NCBI GenBank assembly: GCA_964437245.1
Contig: CAYTGJ010000078.1
Coordinates: forward strand, 1-21,679
Direction: 5' to 3'
Origin: JANYCO01 sp964437245
Lineage (GTDB): Bacteria > Bacteroidota > Bacteroidia > Cytophagales > Cytophagaceae
Length of the DNA stretch: 21,679 nt
Shown here: positions 11,401 to 16,465 of the stretch, piece by piece
Numbering within the stretch: the first letter of the stretch is position 1
Layout of the letters: every line of letters starts with the position of its first letter
The notes under the pieces: generated by a model
Told to the model about the DNA's origin: nothing
The model's database searches: none
What the model saw: only the letters and a program-made list of their open reading frames with translations
Program-made: the position numbers and the translations under genes

Positions 11401-12433
11401 AGATAAACGGAAGCTGGAACTTACCAAAACGATTTCCCTTGCAACAATGTTCCCCTCGGAGTTTCAGCGTTTCAAGGAAACAGGGGTGCTTTATTTCGAA
11501 ACGAACCTGAAACATTTTGACCGGGATTTCCCGGGGCACTATTTGAGACTGATCCGTAAGGTGAGTACTTCTGTGATAGCGTTGATCCCTCCTACTGAAG
11601 GTATTAAAGCTACATTGTCAAATCTGGGGGTTACTTATGCAGTCACAGGAGGTATGCTCTTTCAAAAAGTACCGGTAGTGCGTTCTCCCGAATCGGTAGC
11701 TCTTACTTCTACCACGAATGCTACAGGATTGTTTGAATTGGATCCGTTGAACACAAATGACAAACTCTTTCCGTTCGAAAATACAGGAGTGGAAGGACGC
11801 TGGATTTTCAGTATGCCGAAAGCGTCTAACTTTTTTGATTATTCTACTATTGCAGATGTTTTGTTCACAATGGAATATACAGCACTCAGCGATGATTTTT
11901 ACCGGATGCAGGTAGTTGAAGAATTAGATGTGGATGTGGATGGCGAACGGCCGTTTAGTTTCCGTAATCAGTTTGCGGACCAATGGTACGACCTGAATAA
12001 TCCGGATCAGACAAGTACACCTATGAAAGTAACGTTTACTGTTACAAAACAGGATTTTCCGGCTAATATCCGGGAACTGAAGATTAGAAACCTGATGATG
12101 TATTTTGTCAAATCAGATGAGATGGATCCTCTGGACGCTAATGATGAGGCAAATATTATTCAGATCAATGAGCTTCCGGTAGAAGCCCTTCGGTATACTC
12201 CGAAAGGAAGTAAAACCAGCAAAGAAGTGAAAAATGCGACAGCCCGTGATGCGATCATCAGTACACGAAAAAATAATGGAGCAGGCTGGGCTTCTTTCAT
12301 TGGTACAGGAATAGAGGGTACCTGGGAACTAGAATTTAAACAGGAATTTAAAGGCCTTTTCCAAAATGCCAAGATCACTGATATTTTATTCGTAATTGGA
12401 TACAAAGGAGAAGCGCCGGAATGGCCGAAATAA
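2366..12433 (+). CDS. Tc toxin subunit A (TcA), main part: shell, propellers, LamG, channel and TcB-binding domain
   Basis: This is the pore-forming/translocation subunit, which in this family forms a pentamer that injects the TcB-TcC cargo into target cells. The ATG at 2366 is only the first start codon in the frame; residues encoded before about 2411 do not look like TcA, so it is the continuation of the preceding broken frame. Approximate order by residue from that ATG: helical shell 17-250; extra beta region 300-400; NHL-type propeller blades 489-770 and 1010-1370, with a LamG domain (774-999) between; helical ABC-toxin N region 1440-1570; the W.WM..Y..W.A...F.YPEN motif near 1610-1635; neuraminidase-like domain about 1690-2000; PIDPHSIA..R...Y about 2327-2342; LFKIRNCRNI..V.R.L.PF.AP about 2633-2655; coiled-coil channel with hydrophobic tip 2687-2930; TcB-binding domain about 3015-3355. 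With the preceding part it exceeds 4,100 residues, against roughly 2,500 for classic TcA; the excess lies in inserted binding modules. It ends 46 bases before the fibre gene. Confidence 0.9.
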   Translation: MAFFIRTLLSYQLPIKNKVCQPRIAIEVLRRYLSVYKPTVEQHGILAAGIREFSLKAYKYLLESIGTSYNEVRMIRREEDKIRLAERLGIDYTANPEFLAKLFIEPKVVAMVSWEDYLSVMPGGIRPLLEQIITEFSEEPINFSFNDFAAAEVAVLREKLLLLSTGFFMYLAKIIRTEAVAVVKEVEGLNIPDSLREQQRWSKWLYNLSNLFSWDFREAMEKIEAYQRQPLAKFQGMNQMAVLPDHELAGVMRALMKNEYDFWTPFAAALKNKLEDFYLDEKDLEELFGLTDTRKDVFSDGVKLGDETDILRRWNIRGVQWGINTDQNGYIHLEMDEIGGVIRFFRNIEKNDPEDLVAVATLDESTNKFVITEYKDSGLTGELIASELDGNSEIYIGAIPLYLSWQLNAMRGRWATDDKNNPIPIIDPDLLGPADIKYPFDINTLTPSNPVDLWKLRKDQVQDKLTALKVLREEVVTPAYLIHGGSGSGSAQLDTPVAVVVDFDGNTYIADKENKRIQRMAPGGAITTWISDLTDPKALQLSSEGLIVLDSTSVLCFSLEDASLMWDFGGSGAGLGEFTNSRDLALSTNKELYVTDNVDYSGSGGGIGRIQRFTLPHDLTAYTTQAELLIITVVESAAGVKQVSHVTPSRIRVGDTIKLALEEQTVIYTATAPTSENVVKGLLRAIRKAGWSSVIVQDKESYLEFTAVTANTSFTLLYDNQVELMTEYPGVVAADNSGNLFLSDRANSRILKLDTDGKVLNVIGNPHLYTQKLVAMYRLDDLEGISARDSSGNLQIHNASLIGAPAWSSLGKTGGALLFDGIDDVLTIASDEELDASDFSERSIELWFKVTQKDLSQFQVLYKQGDHQKGLAVYIYKGRLYAGLYNGANSTFLTAQKIMSGVWHHICVVFETIPDGDQETFRLYLDGLLADSDNSQTVFPKSSSPDGINIGALYEGRIKFHEGTVVSDETSGYYFAGSLDMIRIWNRGLADEEINNLFTRLEDNGGTFFIPGKIKVDKAGNVYVADATTGVICQYDPSGNYLMKFGGYGNGNLLYRTISGLEIDQEGNIYVLDKVNSTIQKVNPQGVFIFTVGSEGDEAGEFDAPSDLAIDSGGFLYVADTGNNRIQVIEPQTGTTIDQWTSGLETPTAIAVDAEDNVVVITDTNTVTRIPKGSTSGGLILPEDSSPWVFSSANMLVTGVDNYFYLTLDTGTVRRFRFPQEITSVLLQPGITISESRFDTLWGIDIDVDSNLIVADVNHHRVLKLTSEGYYLNSLGKEGETSGTGEGEFNKPYGVATDESGNIYVADRDNNRVQKFSADAVFVRQWSNTFFGNNLDVPVALFIDRDRKGYIANSGDDTIVCWDTLHGIGALIKDEEVFNVSVGDLMLLSRKEKEGEEIIQDLINLNIDLRGYRQLCKVIDFAEELDELYEEHLYDLYNILLQVYKTAKYGEWKEEEEELGIILSQDFFILRSSEEERAFILEDWRATKRLRKDWVERLSSRIDIEKNLWEAHENMIGEVEDELYIGLRDTLIMATDFSGETLLEKSSDGSDKLLIDLKNNCCQRTTRISQAFETLQGVMWSVRTGLLQNTYPGWFINNTKFEEEWKWMGSYATWRAAQFVFMYPENILLPSYIGKKSTAFNELLNKLRNSSLLTPSAAYEYTKQYIDTILEVNSISLCGSIQVKTQVSKKDVYYQTDLIHKELVYLVGYSKDGNYFWASVDPANGKFYSDWQLIEGFEGNDVYNFVGLTVYKNKEGKRRLYLFLQKVSGSILAQTYYDLDKKTWNNTLTEIEITSDRFGTITSPFVLNHKLPETEAVHLLVGAHRKNTSEQQIFVIRLDDEMSKKEDDWDHHGNYYLDYPLYNIDRKIIYFDTFNIPTYITSVSNPPPIPIIKFVKVAGGALPAVALYIPTPVVTTIEVPGKIYTETKMEGTTLSDQLEKIVGVIRLYEPSKGYLYYVFSYRNEVSQTYSTCYKIISQNGTVIRNWTRMTYDKVTYINMYFDSGNNPYFIYQVSSGGALSGLQEGDKILISAVLFRPDYSFSLNPVQGAFRQMQLNPSLFGINYYNPREKDHRQLAETNKKYFQRNQTLDESVSFYVKEYQYLVPMYIAFLLNKRGYYQEALDWYRLVYDYSAKERGNRRIYYGLREEDSENVVLDDFEKKRLAVPRLTMINFSSGVANPEKNNVNNNDTCAEVNPLVSYNRMIYVLPADHSIDLVEPHFSLLLLDRNFVQNGSTKVVIYATSESKNNAYYQTYASYSAFTTGNDWTKLLFKTDSIAADFAPEKIKELHIIFSASAYGVSQKYYLGSLMSGKLNSFEKSSQWLTNPIDPHSIASVRTNSYSRYTIMSVAQCMLDYADSEYTQDNSESVPRARQLYETALDLLNDEGIESPYDDAIRVIDDVAVEVEAVIKEDPEWMPVWTTLKQDILHVRKRSDLDKLLNDIRFVLADEDITIGEKIGLIRTSVNVLLDNPSFFNKVHDYLSGEQETGSDVYMTLNADQELRNYIEDQTALLSKQYLDKVAEITGVEVSVLLSDTVFSDDSVLGQLHGTAEAISSGIISPEQITGSTEHLTSITLNNFNTEDPRIFLMKDLKKSLNELIDYKIEYKPSVNFNFCIPSNPIVTVLRMKAELNLFKIRNCRNIAGVVRELDPFAAPIDAVTGIPSIGPGGTIQLPGTAVLRPTIYRYQTLVERAKQLVQLAQQVEASMLATLEKLDAERYSLLKAKQDLALSKAGIKLQDLRVKESMDSIKLAELQRDRAQLQADELQEMIDSGLNGFELSTIEAYDTIAMLSNIRTTLDTAKQMAELMIGVFSAGMGAVGAAAAAAGGTLALIARASAEAGINNANRNAQVFGLLSSFERRRQEWEFQKVLTGKDIEIGNQQVKIANDHLAVVGQERQISQLQADHAQATVDFLNNKFTNAELYDWMSGILEGVYSFFLQQSTAIAKLAQTQLAFERQEVPSDFIKNDYWTAPADNLLQSGSGEDTSTDRKGLTGSTRLLQDIFQLDQFAFNTDKRKLELTKTISLATMFPSEFQRFKETGVLYFETNLKHFDRDFPGHYLRLIRKVSTSVIALIPPTEGIKATLSNLGVTYAVTGGMLFQKVPVVRSPESVALTSTTNATGLFELDPLNTNDKLFPFENTGVEGRWIFSMPKASNFFDYSTIADVLFTMEYTALSDDFYRMQVVEELDVDVDGERPFSFRNQFADQWYDLNNPDQTSTPMKVTFTVTKQDFPANIRELKIRNLMMYFVKSDEMDPLDANDEANIIQINELPVEALRYTPKGSKTSKEVKNATARDAIISTRKNNGAGWASFIGTGIEGTWELEFKQEFKGLFQNAKITDILFVIGYKGEAPEWPK
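2404..2422 (+). other. Frameshift site separating the two halves of TcA
   Basis: TcA-like sequence runs in frame 1 through LPASY (ending 2409), meets TAA GAA TAA, and resumes in frame 2 from about 2411 as KNKVCQPRIAIEVLRRYL. TcA relatives have LPAS-type and RI.IEVLR motifs close together in one frame. The shift corresponds to one extra base or two missing bases between about 2404 and 2422. No homopolymer longer than two bases is present there, so a simple homopolymer miscount is not the obvious cause. Confidence 0.8.
3830..6475 (+). other. Twelve NHL-type beta-propeller blades in TcA, interrupted by a beta-sandwich repeat and a LamG domain
   Basis: Blades have the form P..(V/I).D..GN.Y(V/I)AD...NR(I/V)QK. 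Starts are near 3853, 3971, 4108, 4550, 5399, 5543, 5681, 5806, 5945, 6089, 6242 and 6377. Blades 5-7 and 10-11 are the cleanest; blades 2, 8, 9 and 12 are weak. A dispersed beta-sandwich repeat (about 4239-4530) separates blades 3 and 4, and LamG (4686-5365) separates blades 4 and 5. Twelve units would suit two six-bladed propellers (inference). Confidence 0.75.
4686..5365 (+). other. LamG / concanavalin-like domain in TcA
   Basis: The segment begins VAMYRLDD...ARDSSGN, continues GGALLFDGIDDVLTIAS and RSIELWFKV, has a GVWHHICVVFE...FRLYLDGLLA stretch, and ends AGSLDMIRIWNRGLADEEI. This is the standard strand order of the LamG-like (Laminin_G_3) jelly roll often found in surface and secreted Bacteroidota proteins that bind carbohydrate or protein ligands. 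Here it lies between propeller blades, where it could act as an exposed receptor-binding module (inference). Confidence 0.85.
10425..11160 (+). other. TcA translocation channel: two coiled-coil arms with hydrophobic tip
   Basis: Long charged heptad-rich helices (for example LVQLAQQVEASMLATLEKL, then QRDRAQLQADELQEM) run up to a hydrophobic Gly/Ala segment at about 10770-10880 (LMIGVFSAGMGAVGAAAAAAGG). A second helical arm returns with DIEIGNQQVKIANDHLAVV and RQISQLQADHAQATV. This matches the alpha-helical channel of TcA, whose tip enters the target membrane. Five GCA codons and one GCG at 10823-10840 encode the poly-Ala turn. Confidence 0.8.
11410..12430 (+). other. TcA C-terminal TcB-binding domain
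   Basis: The segment starts near TISLATMFPSEFQRF and includes the family signature FE.....FD.DFPGHYLR.I..V..S..ALI, then ends in the beta-rich GVEGRW(I)FSMP and GIEGTWELEF strands. In Tc toxins this funnel-like region docks the TcB propeller. Its intact presence, with a TcB gene downstream, suggests that the two subunits still work as a pair despite the frameshift near 2410. Confidence 0.85.
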
Positions 12434-12479
12434 AATATTGAATGGTTATTAATATTAAAATAATAAATATAGAATTCAT

Positions 12480-14039
12480 ATGTCCATACAAGATAGAGGT
12501 ACCCTAAAAACATTTTTCGAAACCGGAGATCATCCGTCACAATCGAATTTCGAAGATCTCATTGATTCTATTATGCTTGTCAATAGCTGGAAGCAGTCTG
12601 TATTATCCGCTACGACAGATAATGTTGTCCTTTCCGGGAACCAAACCATTGATGGCGTTTCCCTGTCAGACAATGATAGGGTGCTTGTCAAAGATCAGGC
12701 CGATGCTACGGAGAACGGGATTTATATAGTGGCTACCGGTGTTTGGGTCAGAGCTTCTGATAATGATACAGGGATAGAGATTGCTCATTCTATGGTATTT
12801 TGTGAAAGAGGTAGTTTAAATAAAGGTACACAATGGCATTGCACAGATAGTGCAGTTACCTTAGGAAGTACGAATATTACTTTTGTGAAGATCACAGAAG
12901 GAAGCCTTTATACGAATGGTGCAGGAATATCACTTTCTGGTAATGAATTTAGTATTGACGATACTGTAGTTACACTGGACGAGGCACAGTCACTTACTAA
13001 CAAAACGCTGGTGAGCCCCAAGGTGAGTATGGGCGGTGATGCCACCGGGGATCTTTACTATCGGGATGCCAGTGGTAAGCTGGTTCGACTCCCGGTTGGA
13101 AATTCGGCTCAGGTACTGAAAGGAGGAAGTGTTCCTTCCTATGCCTCGATCGCTTCCATTCTGGGGTTCACGCCAGTGAATCTGAATGGAGATACAATGA
13201 CGGGGCTGCTAATACTGAGCGGTTCTCCTTCTCACGCTTTAGGTGCGGTGACAAAAAGTTATGTTGATAATCTGATTGCTGGGTTGACCTGGAAAAATTC
13301 GGTGTTGGCAGCTACTACTGATAATATTACCCTTTCAGGTCATCAGACCATTGATGGAATCTCTGTAGTGACCCATGATCGTGTACTTGTCAAGGATCAG
13401 ACTGAGGCTATTCAAAATGGAATTTATGTAGTGGCTTCAGGTACCTGGAGCAGGGCTTCTGATAATGATACAGGAGCAGAAATTGCAAGTACTACTGTAC
13501 TTTGTGAAGGAGGGATTATGAATGCTGCTACGCAGTGGAACTGCTCTAATTCCAGTGTTGTATTGGGTAGTACGGATATCGCCTTTGTTCAGATCGCAGG
13601 GGCAGGAGTTTACACAAATGGTGCCGGATTGTCTCTTACAGGAAATGTGTTTAGCGTTGATGATAGTGTAGTAACGCTGACAGATGCTCAATCTTTAACC
13701 AATAAGACATTGATAGGTCCTAAAATCAACATAGGAGCTGATGCCACAGGCGATCTATATTACCGTGACGGGAGTGGGAATTTTGTGCGTTTGCCTGTTG
13801 GTACGTCTTCCCAGGTGTTGAAGGGAGGAGCAATTCCTTCCTATAGTCCGGTAACAGAAACAATGCAATCTTTATCGGATGTTACGACGAACAATGTTAC
13901 TGCTTCTCAACATGGCTATGCACCTAAGCTTCCCAATGATGCTACTCAGTATTTGGATGGTACTGGAAATTATACAAAGCCCGAAGGAATTTCTCTTGGG
14001 AAATCAATTGCAATTTCAAGGAATTGTTTTTTACTATAA
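12480..14039 (+). CDS. Phage tail-fibre-like protein with an internal duplication
   Basis: This 519-residue protein starts at the ATG 46 bases after the TcA stop, behind an A/T-rich leader. Residues 8-32 (KTFFETGDHPSQSNFEDLID) resemble the N-terminus of tail-fibre proteins from Bacteroidota and their phages. Two long repeats follow (residues 37-223 and 271-458). Each begins W(K).SVL.ATTDN...SG.QTIDG, has DRVLVKDQ...NGIY.VA.G.W.RASDNDTG, then SLTNKTL..PK, and ends RLPVG.S.QVLKGG..PSY. The linker contains LGFTPVNLNGDTMTG and GAVTKSYVDNLIAGL, both typical of fibre shafts. The C-terminus has LPNDATQYLDGTGNYTKPEG and a short hydrophobic end (ISRNCFLL). No signal peptide or membrane segment is visible. 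Placed between TcA and TcB genes, it is a candidate structural or attachment partner, but that is inference. It could also be a relic of a phage tail module. Confidence 0.8.
   Translation: MSIQDRGTLKTFFETGDHPSQSNFEDLIDSIMLVNSWKQSVLSATTDNVVLSGNQTIDGVSLSDNDRVLVKDQADATENGIYIVATGVWVRASDNDTGIEIAHSMVFCERGSLNKGTQWHCTDSAVTLGSTNITFVKITEGSLYTNGAGISLSGNEFSIDDTVVTLDEAQSLTNKTLVSPKVSMGGDATGDLYYRDASGKLVRLPVGNSAQVLKGGSVPSYASIASILGFTPVNLNGDTMTGLLILSGSPSHALGAVTKSYVDNLIAGLTWKNSVLAATTDNITLSGHQTIDGISVVTHDRVLVKDQTEAIQNGIYVVASGTWSRASDNDTGAEIASTTVLCEGGIMNAATQWNCSNSSVVLGSTDIAFVQIAGAGVYTNGAGLSLTGNVFSVDDSVVTLTDAQSLTNKTLIGPKINIGADATGDLYYRDGSGNFVRLPVGTSSQVLKGGAIPSYSPVTETMQSLSDVTTNNVTASQHGYAPKLPNDATQYLDGTGNYTKPEGISLGKSIAISRNCFLL
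12588..13149 (+). repeat. Fibre-protein repeat unit 1 (partner of 13290-13853)
   Basis: The unit encodes WKQSVLSATTDN through KGGSVPSYASI and aligns over its whole length with the unit at 13290-13853 with only small length changes. The DNA is well diverged, so the duplication is old. Conserved blocks include TIDG, DRVLVKDQ, RASDNDTG, YTNGAG, SLTNKTL and DATGDLYYRD. Confidence 0.8.
13290..13853 (+). repeat. Fibre-protein repeat unit 2 (partner of 12588-13149)
   Basis: The unit encodes WKNSVLAATTDN through KGGAIPSYSPV, the second copy of the unit at 12588-13149. The 140-base linker between the copies encodes the shaft-like LGFTPVNLNGDTMTG segment. Confidence 0.8.
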
Positions 14040-14068
14040 ATAAATCAATACTTTAACTAAAATAATAT

Positions 14069-14485
14069 ATGGCAGCGAATACTAATCCTATTTTTACTCT
14101 TGTTCCCGATATTCAGTGGGGAACTTCGGCAATCACTACTGCGAATACCGCCAAAGACGGTACGGGTACGGTACTTGTCGTTTTTACAGCGGACGCTACG
14201 AATGGCGGTTTTATACAAAAGATCCGTTTTCGCCCTGCAGGGACGAATGTAGCTACTGTAGCGAGGGTATTCATTAATAACGGAAGCTCTAATGCTACAG
14301 CTTCAAATAATATCTTATACGATGAAATAGGATTTGCGGCAACAAATTTGTCTGAAATGATGGCCCAGGTTCCTTATGAACTTCCTATGAACATAGCATT
14401 GCCTCCCGGATATAGAATTCTTATAACTTTAGGAACTACAGTGGCTGCGGGTTATTATATTTCAGTGGTAGGTGGAAAATACTAG
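14069..14485 (+). CDS. Small phage-type beta protein of unknown function
   Basis: This 138-residue protein follows the fibre gene by 29 bases and starts at an ATG behind an AAAATAATAT leader. The sequence looks entirely beta-strand, with FTLVPDIQWGTSAITTANTA, GGFIQKIRFRPAGTNVATVA, RVFINNGSSNAT.SNN, YELPMNIALPPGYRILITLG and YYISVVGGKY. I recognise this pattern (Q/WG..T.ANTAKDGTGTV...F.A...G..I..IR.R..GTNVATV.RVFINNG) from small uncharacterised proteins encoded beside structural genes in phages, but I know of no assigned role. There are no cysteines, no signal peptide and no membrane helix. Its position next to a fibre gene suggests a structural or adhesin-accessory part, perhaps a capping or trimerising domain; that is inference. 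Confidence 0.75.
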   Translation: MAANTNPIFTLVPDIQWGTSAITTANTAKDGTGTVLVVFTADATNGGFIQKIRFRPAGTNVATVARVFINNGSSNATASNNILYDEIGFAATNLSEMMAQVPYELPMNIALPPGYRILITLGTTVAAGYYISVVGGKY

Positions 14486-14579
14486 TGTGTGACAAAGTCG
14501 GGTGATCATAGAAAGTTAATGATATCTGTAGAAGTACAAAAAAGTAAATAAATATTAGTTGAATTAATAGCAAGAAACT

Positions 14580-15495
14580 ATGTGGGATTTATTTCATTTA
14601 GCAGATGATGCATTGGATATACAGTTTTTTTATTCCACGAGAGGAGCACCTGCCTTTGAGGCACGTAATTTTCAGACATGGAACAAGCCCCGGAATGCCA
14701 GGTTTATAAATATAATGATTGTAGGATCGGGAGGATCGGGAGGGGGTGGTGCGAATGGTGCGGCAGGTACCAACCGTGGCGGCGGCGGCGGCGGCGGAAG
14801 CGGTGCGGTTACATACTTGAAAATTCCTGCATTCTTATTGCCTGACAGGTTGTATATAGTGGTTGGGTATGGAGGAGGAAATATAGGACAGGTAGCAAGC
14901 GGTATGGCTAGTATTGTTTATCTTTCATTGTCGCCTACGAGTGTATTATCATCAGCTAACGGAGGCGTAGGAGGGAGTGGAGGAACTTTATCCGCAGGTG
15001 GAGCAGGTGGAGCAGGTGGAACAGCAATAACTGTTTCTAACAGGCCTTTTATGAGTATGGGAAGTTTTCTATGTATCGCCGGAGATGCAGGCATGGCAGG
15101 AGGAGCAAACACCGGGGCGTCAGGAACATCTAAAACCTCTCTTAATGGAAGTATTTTTTGTGGAGGGGCGGGAGGTGGAGGGACCCCGGCTGCCAATACT
15201 AATTTTGCGGGAGGTGCGGTCACTGCATTGGGTAACTTTCTTCCTGCTATTGCAGGGGGGATTGCGGGTGGAGGAGATGGGAATAGCGGTTTTTTTAGAA
15301 AAGCTCCTATGAGTGCTTCGGGTGGTAGTGGAGGGGGGACGAACGGTGCGTCAGGCACAGCCGGTATAGGAGNNNNNNNNNNGTATAGGAGGGAATGGAG
15401 CGTTGGGTGGTGGCGGTGGTGGTGGCGGTGCCGGAGTAATCAGAGGTGCCGGAGGCAGAGGCGGAGATGGCCTGGTGATCATTATAACAGAATAG
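14580..15495 (+). CDS. Glycine-rich tail-fibre-tip-like protein, paralog 1 (contains assembly gap)
   Basis: This is the first of three tandem paralogs. It starts at the ATG of MWDLFHLADD, which lines up with MWDIFHLPDN of the third copy. The N-terminal 40 residues are followed by NIMIVGSGGSGGGG...GTNR, a Gly7 tract, SGA, and a long Gly-rich body. Such domains occur in phage tail-fibre tips and adhesins such as T-even gp38, where polyglycine helices pack into a sandwich and the loops bind receptors. A 10-N spacer (15373-15382) throws the downstream sequence out of frame. Removing the spacer plus the duplicated GTATAGGAG (19 bases in all) restores GIGGNGALG, a Gly8 tract and the ending RGGDGLVIIITE with stop 15493-15495. 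That gives 298 residues, against 294 and 293 for the other copies. Read literally, the frame would run to 15509 with a Trp/Arg-rich tail that is an artefact. There is no signal peptide. Confidence 0.8.
15373..15382. other. Assembly gap (10 Ns) with duplicated flanks
   Basis: Ten Ns are flanked by the same 9 bases, GTATAGGAG, at 15364-15372 and 15383-15391. This is what results when overlapping contig ends are joined with a placeholder. The alignment with both paralogs needs no extra residues here, so the true missing length is probably zero. Confidence 0.9.
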
Positions 15496-15538
15496 TCTTG
15501 ATGGATTAGTAATCGTTTTATTTAAAATAAAATTGAAC

Positions 15539-16423
15539 ATGAGGGGTTTATTTCATTTGCCTGACAATACACAGAATATACAAATCTTCCATGCTACAAG
15601 AGCATCTTATGAAAATATTTCCTATCAGGTATGGAATAAGCCAGAAGGAGTGAAAACAGTAAATATGATTCTGATAGGAGCAGGAGGAATCGGGGGAAAT
15701 GGATTTTCTGGTGCTTCTGGAACAAACCGTGGTGGCGGTGGCGGCGGCGGCAGTGGTGCCATGATGCATCTTGAAATAGCGGCTCGTTTTTTACCTGATA
15801 CTCTTTATATAAAGGTAGGAAGTGGGGGAGGGTATATGGGGAATGGGATGGACAGCGCTATATACCTTTCCATGAGCCCTTTTGTACTATTGACTTATGC
15901 ACGGGGAGGGAGTTTGGGTATAAGTGGTACAGGAAGTTCCGGTGGTGCCGGTGGTGCCGGAGCTTCCGTCACATCTACAGCTCCTAATGTTTCTTATATG
16001 ACCTTGGGACGATATTTGTGTATTCCCGGTGTGGGTGGGGCAGCCGGAGGAGCACATACAGGAGCTATCGGGTCATTTGTATCGACTGTAACTTCTTCTA
16101 TACTATGTGGAGGAGCAGGAGGAGGAGGCACTTCTGTAGCTAATACAAATTTTGCGGGAGGTGGAGTGAACGATGCTACAGGTTTTCTCGCTGCGATAGC
16201 GGGAGGTCCTGCAGGTGGTGGTAATGGTATTGCCGGACAATTTCAACGGATGCCATTATGCAGTTCTGGGGGAAGTGGTGGAGGAACGAATGGTGCTGCC
16301 GGAAAAGGTGGGAATGGAGGAAATGGAGCGATCGGTTGTGGTGGTGGCGGTGGTGGCGGCGGCGTGACCGGAGGAACAGGTGGCAACGGAGGAGATGGGC
16401 TTGTCATGATTATGGCTCATTAA
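15539..16423 (+). CDS. Glycine-rich tail-fibre-tip-like protein, paralog 2
   Basis: This 294-residue protein is the second of the three tandem copies, 43 bases after the corrected stop of the first. The ATG at 15539 (MRGLFHLPDN) is chosen because it aligns with the starts of the other two copies; a TTG two codons upstream (15533) is also in frame but less likely. The architecture is the same: N-terminal YQVWNKPEGVKTVNMILIGAGG, then GTNR-Gly7-SGA, IYLSMSP, LCGGAGGGGTSVANTNFAGG, GGSGGGTNGAAG, GCGGGGGGGG, and the final strand GGDGLVMIMAH. Differences from its sisters concentrate outside the glycine scaffold. A role as a receptor-binding tip or free adhesin is inferred from the resemblance to phage adhesins. 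No signal peptide or membrane segment is seen. Confidence 0.82.
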   Translation: MRGLFHLPDNTQNIQIFHATRASYENISYQVWNKPEGVKTVNMILIGAGGIGGNGFSGASGTNRGGGGGGGSGAMMHLEIAARFLPDTLYIKVGSGGGYMGNGMDSAIYLSMSPFVLLTYARGGSLGISGTGSSGGAGGAGASVTSTAPNVSYMTLGRYLCIPGVGGAAGGAHTGAIGSFVSTVTSSILCGGAGGGGTSVANTNFAGGGVNDATGFLAAIAGGPAGGGNGIAGQFQRMPLCSSGGSGGGTNGAAGKGGNGGNGAIGCGGGGGGGGVTGGTGGNGGDGLVMIMAH

Positions 16424-16465
16424 GAAATAGAACTTAATATATTAATGGAGTAAAATATAAAGACT

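Noticed and set aside
12160..12540. Antisense open frame spanning the TcA end and the spacer
   Set aside because: It overlaps strongly supported TcA coding sequence and shows no recognisable protein features.
14918..15358. Proline-rich open frame antisense to glycine-rich paralog 1
   Set aside because: GGN codons read backwards give CCN (Pro); no independent coding signal. It is a mirror of the real gene.
15383..15509. Trp/Arg-rich C-terminal tail of glycine-rich paralog 1 as printed
   Set aside because: It is created by the N spacer and duplicated flank; the correct frame gives the paralog-type ending at 15495.
15533..15541. TTG at 15533 as start of glycine-rich paralog 2
   Set aside because: The ATG at 15539 aligns with the starts of both sister genes.
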